7,291 bases of DNA from Candidatus Saccharimonadota bacterium (GCA_004554425.1 SFMI01000084.1:1-7291), one strand, 5' to 3'; counted from the first letter of the stretch, positions 1 to 6,074 are shown. Notes: a model not told the origin generated them from the sequence alone. Numbers and translations: made by a program.

Positions 1-105
1 TTTCGATTCTTTTACTCTCTAGTTCACTAGTTAATTTACACTAGCTACAAATTCCATTTCAACTTTATTGCTAAAGTGGCAGCAAAGCGCCGAAAATGCT
101 CCGAT

Positions 106-135
106 CTGACAGACTTTGCACGAAGCTTTGATAAT
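106..135 (+). promoter_or_regulatory. Candidate sigma70 promoter of the YbjN-like gene
   Basis: CTGACA (106-111) and GATAAT (130-135) are separated by 18 nt and each matches the sigma70 -35/-10 consensus at five of six positions. Transcription would start near 142, giving a leader of about 65 nt before the ATG at 208. Nothing else in positions 1-105 was recognised. This is a by-eye call in AT-rich DNA, so it is tentative. Confidence 0.35.
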
Positions 136-207
136 TTGTTTTTTGGGCTTTGGTATGTTAGGATCAATTCTAATTTTTTTGTACTTTTTACCTAGCGGAG
201 GAACTAT

Positions 208-933
208 ATGAGCAAGCTTAAAAAGCTCTTTAAAACCATCAACGAATTCTTAAAAGAGAGCACCCAAGAGTTTAACTTTGACGAAGAAAGCGGCGTCTTT
301 TCTTTCAAAGAGCAAATTACCGACGAAAAACGCAGCGCCGTAGACATTTCTTTCTTTATTAGCGATTGCAGCGTAACTTTACACGCTATTTCTGGCTTAA
401 AAATTCCTCAAGATAAAGTGGCTTCTTTGAGCGAGTTCATTATTAGAGCCAACAATGATATCGAAATTGGTAACTTCGACTTAGATTTAGAAGCCGAAAA
501 CCCCATTGTCAGTTTCAAAGTAAATATTTTGCTCGGTTTAGATATGAAAATCGACGAAGATGATTTAGATTTGGCTGTACAGATCGTCTTAGGTACCATA
601 CGTAGCTACTGGAGTGGTTTTATCGGCGTTTTGGACGAAGACTTGAGCGCTGCCGAAGCTTTGGAAAGCTGCTACGAAGAAGATGAGGACGAATGTGACG
701 ATGATTGTGGTTGCGGCTGCGGTTGCCATGATCATGAAGAAGACGAAGATGATGACGATGAGGAAGAGTTCTTCGAAGTAGACTTGCGTACTAACCATCA
801 TCACAAATGTGGCTGCGGTTGCGATGAGTGTGATGACGAATGCGACGAAGATGAAGACGAAGAGGAAGAATTTTTCGAAATTTTAGATGACAGTGAAGCT
901 CCTGAAGAAGAGGATGATGAGCCTAAAAAATAG
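208..933 (+). CDS. YbjN-like domain protein with Cys/His-rich, highly acidic C-terminal tail
   Basis: The ATG is preceded by GGAGG (197-201) at 6-nt spacing, so the start is secure. Residues 1 to about 150 resemble the YbjN family (a fold related to type III secretion chaperones): an N-terminal amphipathic helix, a central strand/helix region, and a GNFDLDLE segment followed by hydrophobic strands. No enzymatic residues are evident and there is no signal peptide, so it is probably cytoplasmic. The tail (about 152-241) is unusual. It contains 11 Cys, 5 His and long Asp/Glu runs arranged as two related modules. Module A (155-192) has Cys at 155, 163, 167, 169, 171 and 173, then HDH, then an acidic run ending EEEFFEVD. 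Module B (197-228) has HHHK, Cys at 201, 203, 205, 208 and 212, then an acidic run ending EEEEFFEILD. The CGCGC pattern suggests binding of soft metals, which is inference. YbjN homologues have been linked to stress and motility regulation, but the molecular role here is unknown. Confidence 0.75.
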   Translation: MSKLKKLFKTINEFLKESTQEFNFDEESGVFSFKEQITDEKRSAVDISFFISDCSVTLHAISGLKIPQDKVASLSEFIIRANNDIEIGNFDLDLEAENPIVSFKVNILLGLDMKIDEDDLDLAVQIVLGTIRSYWSGFIGVLDEDLSAAEALESCYEEDEDECDDDCGCGCGCHDHEEDEDDDDEEEFFEVDLRTNHHHKCGCGCDECDDECDEDEDEEEEFFEILDDSEAPEEEDDEPKK

Positions 934-942
934 AGCTTCTGC

Positions 943-975
943 AGCTTAATTCTAGTTTTTAACCTAGTTTAAGCT
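943..975 (+). repeat. Hairpin just downstream of the YbjN-like gene
   Basis: AGCTTAA (943-949) pairs with TTAAGCT (969-975), and inside it CTAG (952-955) pairs with CTAG (964-967) around an 8-nt T-rich loop. It starts 9 nt after the stop codon. No T-run follows, so it is not a classical terminator. It could protect the mRNA 3' end. Confidence 0.4.
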
Positions 976-1010
976 AAGAATGTTGTCTACTTGTAATGTT
1001 TTTCTGCAGG

Positions 1011-1068
1011 GCGAGAAGCGCTTTCTTTGTATTTACAGAGAGCAGCTCTCGCTCTTACTATATTTCTT
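1011..1068 (+). terminator. Probable terminator hairpin after the YbjN-like gene
   Basis: GCGAGA (1011-1016) pairs with TCTCGC (1047-1052). The stem continues, with single-base bulges at 1017 and 1044, through GCGCTTTCT (1018-1026) and AGAGAGC plus GC (1037-1046), giving about 15 pairs around a 10-nt loop. The following sequence (1053-1068) is T-rich but interrupted, and a T-run also precedes the stem. It is a convincing hairpin but an imperfect intrinsic terminator. Confidence 0.4.
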
Positions 1069-1251
1069 GGTAAAATATATACATAAATTTTTACCTTATT
1101 TATATATAAAGCCTAATTTTTGCACTAAAAATTAAAATTTGCTTTAATTTTGGCGTAGTTTGTTAATATTTTGACTATTGCAGCGAAAAGTTGAAAACGC
1201 AAGTATTTTTTTGAAGGAATAGCCTTAGCTGCATTTAGAAAAGTCGGCCTT

Positions 1252-2550
1252 ATGTGTAGTGATCCGACTATGTTCAGCATAGACAAAGTTCAATTTGTTA
1301 TGTTGTCTTTCGAAGGTCCCGATCTCTTTTCTATGGCTGGTGGCCTTGGCATAAGAGCTCAGGAACTTTGTAACTGTTTAGCCTCTATGGGCTTTACGAC
1401 CCACCTGTACTTTATTGGTGATCCCGATTTACCAGCTGAAGAGCGGCAAGGCAAGCTTATTTTGCATCGTTGGTGCCAATGGATTAGCGCGGCCAATCCT
1501 GGTGGCTGCTATGTGGCTGAAGATGCCAAGGTTGAGGATTATGGCAATTCTATTCCTTCGGCTTTAGTAGAAAAAGTAATTGCTCCGGCTGCTCAAAAAG
1601 GTATCACCACTATTGTGTTGGCTGAAGAATGGCAGACTATTCCGGCTGTTATCAACTTAAGAAAGGCTCTAAAAGAGCATTGCTTGGAAGATCGTGTCGG
1701 TGTAATTTGGAATGCTAATAACTTATATGGCTTCAAAGGCATTGATTGGTTAAAATTAAACCAGTCTTGCGCTTTAACTACGGTTAGTCGCTATATGAAG
1801 CACCGTATGTGGCCTTTGGGTATCAATCCTATAGTAGTGCACAATGGCATTCCCGCTAGGCTTTTGCAAACTCCCATAGATCAGGATGTTGTTAAAAAGC
1901 TACGCCAAATCTTCCCCGATTTGCTTATAGCTAAAGTCGGTCGTTACGACGTGGATAAGCGTTGGGTAATGGCTGTAAAAGCTGTAGCTGCCATGAAGCA
2001 AAGAGGACTCAAGCCTACTTTTATTGTGCGTGGTGGAAAAGAACCTCATCGTCAGGAAGTTCGCAATCAAGCTGATAAATGTGGACTTAGCTGGAAAGAG
2101 ATCCATTTGCCTCCCAAAGCTGCTGTCCAGGATATTTTGGCTGAGTTGACTCGCTGGAGCAGCTATGACGTTTTGGAGCTTTGCTTCTACGTGGCTGAAG
2201 ACTTTATCAACGTACTGTATTCCGGATCGGATTGCATTTTGGCTAATTCCGGTCACGAGCCTTTTGGTTTAGTCGGCTTGGAAGTGATGGCTTGCGGAGG
2301 TTTAGCCTTTGTAGGAGCTACGGGCGAAGACTATGCTCAAACTTTAGTCAATAGTGCCGTAGTGGAAACAGAAGATCCCTTGGAAATAGTGGAATATGTT
2401 CAAACTTTGACTAACGATAAAAAGTTAAATCAGAGTTTGCGAGCCGAGGGTAAGCGTACTGCCGCTTGTTATACTTGGGAGCGCATTTGCCGTGATCTTT
2501 TCCAAAAGATTCGTTTTCTCAGTGCTTCCCGAGGCGTCATTCTCGATTAA
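1252..2550 (+). CDS. Retaining GT-B glycosyltransferase (GT4/GT5, glycogen-synthase-like)
   Basis: The 432-residue product has the two Rossmann-like halves of a GT-B enzyme and no signal peptide or membrane segment, so it is probably cytoplasmic and uses a nucleotide-sugar donor. The N-terminal half opens with a glycine-rich acceptor/donor loop, AGGLGIR (29-35), like the K-x-G-G-L region of starch and glycogen synthases. VHNGIP (196-201) ends the first domain. VGRYDVDKRW (229-238) is the usual start of the GT4 donor domain, and E336/E344 in HEPFGLVGLE form the E-x7-E motif. The donor and acceptor cannot be told from sequence. No other polysaccharide genes are adjacent, so a role in envelope glycan or glucan synthesis is only a guess. 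The start is uncertain: neither ATG 1252 nor ATG 1270 has a good Shine-Dalgarno, and the nearest (GAAGGAA, 1213-1219) is over 30 nt upstream. It may be co-transcribed with rsmI. Confidence 0.8.
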   Translation: MCSDPTMFSIDKVQFVMLSFEGPDLFSMAGGLGIRAQELCNCLASMGFTTHLYFIGDPDLPAEERQGKLILHRWCQWISAANPGGCYVAEDAKVEDYGNSIPSALVEKVIAPAAQKGITTIVLAEEWQTIPAVINLRKALKEHCLEDRVGVIWNANNLYGFKGIDWLKLNQSCALTTVSRYMKHRMWPLGINPIVVHNGIPARLLQTPIDQDVVKKLRQIFPDLLIAKVGRYDVDKRWVMAVKAVAAMKQRGLKPTFIVRGGKEPHRQEVRNQADKCGLSWKEIHLPPKAAVQDILAELTRWSSYDVLELCFYVAEDFINVLYSGSDCILANSGHEPFGLVGLEVMACGGLAFVGATGEDYAQTLVNSAVVETEDPLEIVEYVQTLTNDKKLNQSLRAEGKRTAACYTWERICRDLFQKIRFLSASRGVILD

Positions 2551-2558
2551 CTCGAGGC

Positions 2559-2579
2559 CTTAGCTCAGAACTAGCTAAG
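2559..2579 (+). repeat. Short perfect hairpin between glycosyltransferase and rsmI
   Basis: CTTAGCT (2559-2565) and AGCTAAG (2573-2579) form a perfect 7-bp stem with a 7-nt loop, 9 nt after the glycosyltransferase stop. No T-tract follows, so read-through into rsmI is likely. It may stabilise or separate the upstream message. Confidence 0.4.
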
Positions 2580-2637
2580 TTAAAGCGACAGCATTAGAAT
2601 CAGTAGCAAAAAATAGTCGGTTAGAGGTTTAAAGGCA

Positions 2638-3615
2638 GTGCATAAAGAGGTCGACAGTACCGCTTCTGAAGCTGAAAAAAACAGCGTCAACACAAATTTA
2701 CCAAATCAGGATAAAGCTGAAGGTAAGGATTCAGCAGTATCTGAGTTTGTGTCTAATTCAGTTAAAATGGAAGTAAAGCCAGGCGTTTTATATTTGGTGG
2801 CCGTTCCTATTGGCAACTTGGATGACTTTACTCCCAGAGCTTGGCATGTGTTGGAGCAGGCTGAATATATCGCTTGTGAAGAAGTGCAGTCGGCCCGCCG
2901 CCTTTTACAATTACATAACGTTAAAGCTAAGCTTATTTCTTATCGCGAATCGGGACGCGATCTTTCTGGCGATCAGATCGTACACTTATTGGCTGAAGGT
3001 GCCAAAGTAGCCGTGATTTCTGGCGCCGGTACGCCGGCAGTTTCTGATCCTGGCCGTGATTTGGTTGCCAAATGTCATCAGGCCGGTTTTAAAGTTTCTC
3101 CTATTCCCGGCGCTAGTGCTCTTACAGCTGCTGTCTCAGCGGCGGGCTTACCTTTAAGGCGTTTTGCCTTCGAAGGCTTTTTGCCTAGGCGCAGCAACGA
3201 ATGTATACAGTTTTTACAAAGCTTGGCCAACGAAGAGCGCACCATGATATTTTTTGAGGCTCCGCACCGCGTTAAGGAGACTTTGCAACTTATGCTTAAA
3301 GTTTTCGGCGATCGCCAGGCTTTTATCGGACGAGAGCTGACCAAATATTTTGAGGAATGTTTGCAAAGCACTTTAGCTAAGCTTTGCGAGAAATACACCC
3401 AAGAGGATCCGCGTGGCGAGTTCGTGATCGTTGTAGAGGGGTTACAAATCGACGAAACGGAAGAGGAGCTGCGCCTCAACAAGCAAGCCAATCTCGACTT
3501 AGAGTTTTTACGTGAACTTGGTCTTTCCAAGCGCGATCAAGCTTCAATATTGGTGCACTTTAGAGATATTCCCAAAAATAAGGCCAAGCAATTAGTTATG
3601 GAGGCTGAAAACTAA
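2638..3615 (+). CDS. rsmI: RsmI-family 16S rRNA (cytidine-2'-O)-methyltransferase, extended N-terminus
   Basis: RsmI (YraL) 2'-O-methylates C1402 in the ribosomal P site using S-adenosylmethionine. It belongs to the tetrapyrrole-methylase fold. Visible family motifs are VAVPIGNL (54-61), GTPAVSDPG (131-139), IPGASALTAA, FEGFLPRR, FFEAPHR, GRELTK, GEFVIVVEG and a small C-terminal helical domain typical of RsmI. Two signatures deviate: the usual E-D-T-R is E-E-V-Q (81-84), and the usual D-A-G-T-P is G-A-G-T-P (129-133). The GTG start at 2638 has AGAGG (2623-2627) upstream at 10 nt. It adds about 43 polar, low-complexity residues compared with starting at ATG 2767 (M44), which has no good ribosome site. 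The product is therefore longer than the 286-residue E. coli protein as I recall it. Family assignment is strong; wild-type activity is less certain because of the motif changes. Confidence 0.88.
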   Translation: MHKEVDSTASEAEKNSVNTNLPNQDKAEGKDSAVSEFVSNSVKMEVKPGVLYLVAVPIGNLDDFTPRAWHVLEQAEYIACEEVQSARRLLQLHNVKAKLISYRESGRDLSGDQIVHLLAEGAKVAVISGAGTPAVSDPGRDLVAKCHQAGFKVSPIPGASALTAAVSAAGLPLRRFAFEGFLPRRSNECIQFLQSLANEERTMIFFEAPHRVKETLQLMLKVFGDRQAFIGRELTKYFEECLQSTLAKLCEKYTQEDPRGEFVIVVEGLQIDETEEELRLNKQANLDLEFLRELGLSKRDQASILVHFRDIPKNKAKQLVMEAEN

Positions 3616-3654
3616 AAAAAGTAGATCCGGCAAGGGCTTTTTCTGCCTTCTCTG

Positions 3655-3683
3655 TATACAAATTTGTGCATTTGTATTATAAT
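3655..3683 (+). promoter_or_regulatory. cdd promoter overlapped by a perfect dyad (operator candidate)
   Basis: A consensus -10 TATAAT (3678-3683) has a weak -35, TATACA (3655-3660), 17 nt upstream. Between and overlapping them lies the perfect inverted repeat ATACAAAT (3656-3663), 6-nt spacer, ATTTGTAT (3670-3677), which abuts the -10. A dimeric regulator bound here would block RNA polymerase. In E. coli cdd is controlled by CytR/CRP, but this dyad does not look like either site. Confidence 0.6.
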
Positions 3684-3715
3684 GCTCTTCCAACTTTAAG
3701 AGAAGGAGCCGTGTT

Positions 3716-4636
3716 ATGAGTATTTCTGGTCTCCTGGAGGGTTGTTCCCAGGTAACTAGCCCTTCGCCCGAAGTCACTGAAAAGTTGAAGGGTATGCTTC
3801 CCGCTTATCCCTTCCATATCAAAGCCGACGAGGCTGTGAAGGTAGCTGACAAGCTCGGTATTACCGTAGCTCAGCTAATGATTGAGTTAATTCCTATAGC
3901 CCGTAAGTACGCCGCTCCGGTTGTTCCCATTTCCAATTTCCAGGTAGGATCTTGTGTAATGGGCCAGAGCGGCGATTTATATTTAGGCGTAAATATGGAA
4001 TTCTGTGGCGACAATTTAGCTCAAACCGTACACAGTGAACAGTCTTCTGTTACCAACGCTATGTGCCATGGTGAAAAAGGTGTTGCTGCTCTGGCAGTTT
4101 CTGCCGAACCTTGTGGCGCTTGTCGTCAGTTCCTTAACGAATTAGCTTGTGCAGGTGACTTAGTTATAACCATTCCCAATCGTCATGCTATTGGCTTAAA
4201 AGATTTGTTGCCTCATGCTTTTGGCCCTACCAATTTAAATGTAGACGGCGGTATGCTGGTTACTTACGAAGCTCCTTTGGCTAAGCCGGAAGAAACTGAT
4301 GAGCTTATCGAATTAGCCTGGAATTCAGCCAATAAGGGATATGCTCCTTACTCACATTGTAATGCCGGTGTCGCTTTGCAATTTGCTGACGGATTCAAGG
4401 TTTGTGGTTGGTATGCCGAAAACGCTGCCTTTAATCCTTCGGTTTCTCCTTTGCAAGCTGCTTTAATTATGGCTAATGCTTCTGGTCGTAAGCTTGGAGA
4501 CATTGCCAGAGCTGCTTTGGTTGAGCGCAAGCTGGAAAATAACATAACTCACGTCCATTCTACTACTAGTTTACTTAAAGCTTTGGCTCCCAAAGCTGAG
4601 CTTATAATTAAGCGTCTGGAAGTAAAAAATAGATAA
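3716..4636 (+). CDS. cdd: Cytidine deaminase (two-domain, enterobacterial type)
   Basis: Cdd hydrolytically deaminates cytidine and deoxycytidine to uridine and deoxyuridine in pyrimidine salvage. ATG 3716 is preceded by AGAAGGAG (about 3700-3707), a strong ribosome site. The 306-residue length is close to the roughly 294-residue homodimeric E. coli enzyme. The catalytic zinc site is intact: His106 and catalytic Glu108 in TVHSEQS, and Cys133/Cys136 in PCGACRQF. Ser107 replaces the more common Ala of H-A-E. The second, non-catalytic deaminase domain follows, with APYSHCNAGVALQ and the highly conserved YAENAAFNPS segment that helps form the partner active site in this family. The gene is monocistronic, with its own operator-bearing promoter upstream and a terminator downstream. 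No other nucleoside-salvage gene is next to it. Confidence 0.96.
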   Translation: MSISGLLEGCSQVTSPSPEVTEKLKGMLPAYPFHIKADEAVKVADKLGITVAQLMIELIPIARKYAAPVVPISNFQVGSCVMGQSGDLYLGVNMEFCGDNLAQTVHSEQSSVTNAMCHGEKGVAALAVSAEPCGACRQFLNELACAGDLVITIPNRHAIGLKDLLPHAFGPTNLNVDGGMLVTYEAPLAKPEETDELIELAWNSANKGYAPYSHCNAGVALQFADGFKVCGWYAENAAFNPSVSPLQAALIMANASGRKLGDIARAALVERKLENNITHVHSTTSLLKALAPKAELIIKRLEVKNR

Positions 4637-4641
4637 ATTAG

Positions 4642-4665
4642 CTTGGGCCGAAATTTCGGCTTAAG
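4642..4665 (+). repeat. Palindrome just after cdd
   Basis: GCCGAAATTTCGGC (4647-4660) is a perfect 14-bp palindrome. With G-T wobbles, pairing extends to 4642-4665. It begins shortly after the cdd stop and is not followed by a T-run. It probably forms a 3' hairpin ahead of the true terminator, or it could be a protein site. Confidence 0.45.
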
Positions 4666-4680
4666 ATTTAGATAAAACAG

Positions 4681-4730
4681 AGCGCTTTTCTTTAATCAGA
4701 TAATTGATGATTGGAGAAAGCGCTTTTGTT
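4681..4730 (+). terminator. Intrinsic terminator of cdd
   Basis: AGCGCTTT (4681-4688) pairs perfectly with AAAGCGCT (4717-4724). The long arm contains a secondary ATCA/TGAT pairing, and the stem is followed by TTTTGTTATT. The stem is solid and the T-tract moderate. It separates cdd from the downstream unit. Confidence 0.7.
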
Positions 4731-4745
4731 ATTAAAAAAATTAAA

Positions 4746-4797
4746 TATACAATAAATATGAGCAATAAATATAAAATCAGTTCTTATTTATTGTATA
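4746..4797. repeat. AT-rich triple repeat with 13-bp perfect inverted arms
   Basis: TATACAATAAATA (4746-4758) and its exact reverse complement (4785-4797) flank a 26-nt spacer. The spacer carries a further direct copy of CAATAAATAT (4763-4772, also at 4750-4759). The core CAATAAATA therefore occurs three times, two direct and one inverted. The block ends 14 nt upstream of the -35 at 4812, a suitable position for an activator or repressor. Confidence 0.6.
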
Positions 4798-4811
4798 AAA
4801 ATCAGTAATGT

Positions 4812-4840
4812 TTGACTTTTTGCCGATAATATTGTAATAT
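4812..4840 (+). promoter_or_regulatory. Strong sigma70 promoter between cdd and the lytic transglycosylase
   Basis: TTGACT (4812-4817), 17-nt spacing, TAATAT (4835-4840) is the best-spaced strong promoter upstream of the lytic transglycosylase. The start site would be near 4847. A GC-rich discriminator (GCCGCC) follows the -10, as at stable-RNA promoters. Confidence 0.65.
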
Positions 4841-4846
4841 TGCCGC

Positions 4847-4898
4847 CGTTGGGGAGTGTGCTTTTTACTATAAAGAAGCGCGGCTCTCCGTTTTTTTT
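4847..4898 (+). ncRNA. Putative ~50-nt terminated RNA (sRNA or attenuated leader)
   Basis: The span from the predicted start of the 4812-4840 promoter to the end of the T-tract at 4898 would be a self-contained short transcript consisting almost only of a terminator hairpin. No conserved RNA family was recognised. It is equally possible that this is an abortive leader whose read-through product is the lytic transglycosylase mRNA. Confidence 0.35.
4851..4898 (+). terminator. Intrinsic terminator directly after the promoter
   Basis: GGGGAGT (4851-4857) pairs with GCTCTCC (4883-4889), allowing G-T wobbles. After a one-base bulge (4882), GTGCTTTT (4858-4865) pairs with AAGAAGCGC-region bases 4874-4881. 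This makes about 15 pairs with an 8-nt loop. An uninterrupted run of eight T (4891-4898) follows, a textbook intrinsic terminator. Confidence 0.75.
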
Positions 4899-5103
4899 AA
4901 TTGGCATGCATTTTTTGCGACTGAAAATATCGGCTTGTTAGTCGGATTTCTCGCTGTTTTTAGGGCTTATTAAGCTCTTTGTGTGCGACGTAAAATTAAG
5001 TTTGGAAGGTGTTTGGCAGCACTTTTGGTTTGAGGCTCACTCGCTACTATTCGCCCAGCGCAGGCCCGGCCTTTTTTCAAACTGCGAGAGGTAGGCGTCA
5101 ATT
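4899..5103 (+). other. Leader region of the lytic transglycosylase gene
   Basis: There are 205 nt without a supported gene between the 4851-4898 terminator and the TTG start. It contains modest hairpins: CGACTGA/TTAGTCG (about 4919-4945), and AGGGCTT with AAGCTCT (4962-4978) around a 3-nt loop. No second clear promoter is visible, so the downstream gene may depend on read-through of the terminator or on a weak promoter here. Confidence 0.35.
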
Positions 5104-5931
5104 TTGAAGTCTATTAAACAATTTATTGCAGTTTTAGCTTTTATAGGGGTGTGTTCCGTACCGGCAGCAGCTTTAACTTTGCCGGATGAGGAAGCGAATG
5201 CTGCTTTTGAGGTGAGCAATTTTGGTCTAACTTCGCGCCAAGAAGCTCCAGCTTCTATATTTAGTGAAGATGAGCTAAAGGCGCAAGGGCTAGTTCAAAT
5301 TGAGAATAAAGCTGCGACCGCTTCTAAGAACAATTCTGGCAGCTTAGCTTCTGGAGAAGCATCCAAGAAAAAAGTAAGTAACAAATACGGTATGCCAGAT
5401 ATCTATATTAAGGTTTCCGGTGTTGTTTATGAGCGTGTAGCGTCAGCTCAGGGGAGCCATCATCGTCGCTCTTTGGCCTCTCGAGGCGCCAAAGATACAA
5501 GCGTGGTAGCTCGTCGCAAGATGATCGATTTTAATTTAACCCCGGTAATTTGCAAATATGCAGAAGCATATAAATTAGATCCTTGGTTCGTGAGAGCTGT
5601 CATAGAAACAGAATCTAATTTCTATCCTTATGCAGGTTCGCCGGTAGGAGCTGGTGGTCTTATGCAACTTATGCCTGCTACCGCTTCCAGTTTGGGGTGT
5701 CGTGACCGTTTCGATCCTGAGTCTAACGTAGCTGCCGGTTGTCGCTATTTGCGCCAAATGCTCAATATGTTTGGTGGAGACTATAGGCTAGCCATCGCTG
5801 CTTACAACGCCGGTCCGGGCAACGTGCGCAATTACGGAGGTATTCCGCCTTTCCGCGAGACTATTAACTATGTAAGTAAAGTTACCAGACTATGGCACAA
5901 AGCCAAAAAGGCGGCAGCTGCCAAAAAGTAA
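5104..5931 (+). CDS. Secreted SLT-family lytic transglycosylase
   Basis: The 275-residue protein should cleave the MurNAc-GlcNAc bond of peptidoglycan to give 1,6-anhydro ends in the periplasm. It starts at TTG 5104: an in-frame TAG at 5092 excludes an earlier start, AGAGG (5087-5091) and AGG (5093-5095) lie upstream, and this start yields a clean signal peptide (MKSIK, hydrophobic core, PAAA around 20-23). Cys17 does not fit a lipobox, so it is probably soluble periplasmic. A linker of about 110 residues, rich in Ser/Ala/Lys, precedes the catalytic domain (about 140-270). The domain has catalytic Glu170 in ETESNF, GLMQLMPATA (185-194) and AAYNAGPGNV (232-241), the classical SLT motifs. The compact domain and N-terminal linker resemble small Slt/MltC-type enzymes, but no specific Mlt name is justified. 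The TTG start and promoter-proximal terminator suggest low, controlled expression. Confidence 0.9.
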   Translation: MKSIKQFIAVLAFIGVCSVPAAALTLPDEEANAAFEVSNFGLTSRQEAPASIFSEDELKAQGLVQIENKAATASKNNSGSLASGEASKKKVSNKYGMPDIYIKVSGVVYERVASAQGSHHRRSLASRGAKDTSVVARRKMIDFNLTPVICKYAEAYKLDPWFVRAVIETESNFYPYAGSPVGAGGLMQLMPATASSLGCRDRFDPESNVAAGCRYLRQMLNMFGGDYRLAIAAYNAGPGNVRNYGGIPPFRETINYVSKVTRLWHKAKKAAAAKK

Positions 5932-5993
5932 CCCTTTATTGTGGCGTAGTTTTTATCGGTGCAAAAAAATATATGGCTTTTTAGGGTATTCTC

Positions 5994-6021
5994 TTGACAA
6001 AATTTTACTTTTGAGTAGAAT
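5994..6021 (+). promoter_or_regulatory. tRNA-Trp promoter
   Basis: A perfect -35 TTGACA (5994-5999) and -10 TAGAAT (6016-6021) are 16 nt apart. Transcription should start near 6028. The position, 54 nt upstream of the mature tRNA, and the near-consensus match support it as the tRNA promoter. Confidence 0.8.
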
Positions 6022-6027
6022 ACTTCC

Positions 6028-6070
6028 CGTAAGCTCTCCGGTTGAGTGGGTCAGCCGAAGGGAATTTACG
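6028..6070 (+). other. Structured 5' leader hairpin of pre-tRNA-Trp
   Basis: The inner stem CGGTTGA (6039-6045) with TCAGCCG (6051-6057) has a GTGGG loop. The outer stem pairs 6028-6038 with 6060-6070, with one mismatch and a 2-nt bulge, so the leader folds almost end to end. It starts at the predicted transcription start and ends 4 nt before the mature tRNA. RNase P must remove it. Confidence 0.6.
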
Positions 6071-6074
6071 AGTT

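Larger units (their letters stand above)
934..1251. other. 318-nt AT-rich intergenic region
   Basis: Besides the two hairpins, the region holds a perfect 9-bp inverted repeat, AAAATTAAA (1128-1136) and TTTAATTTT (1143-1151), about 100 nt upstream of the glycosyltransferase start. A weak promoter-like pair, TTGCTT (1139-1144) and TAATAT (1164-1169), has 19-nt spacing and partly overlaps the right arm. I see no convincing short ORF or RNA gene. Confidence 0.4.

Noticed and set aside
589..804. 71-codon - strand ORF opposite the acidic tail
   Set aside because: The Val/Ile/Phe-rich product is simply the complement of GAA/GAT-rich codons, and no start signal is present.
3078..3530. 150-codon - strand ORF inside rsmI
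   Set aside because: It is antisense to a clearly conserved gene and has a Ser/Lys/Arg-biased composition typical of a shadow frame.
4908..4943. Possible 11-codon leader peptide (ATG to TAG) after the 4851-4898 terminator
   Set aside because: There is no Shine-Dalgarno and no codon run indicating attenuation, and it lies after, not before, the terminator.
5062..5077. AGGC-CCG-GCCT mini-hairpin followed by T residues upstream of the lytic transglycosylase
   Set aside because: The stem is only 4 bp, too weak to call a terminator.
4942..5094. Open frame immediately upstream of and in frame with the lytic transglycosylase, ending in TAG at 5092
   Set aside because: It has no good start or ribosome site and no family similarity. 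The signal peptide at TTG 5104 explains the gene without it.
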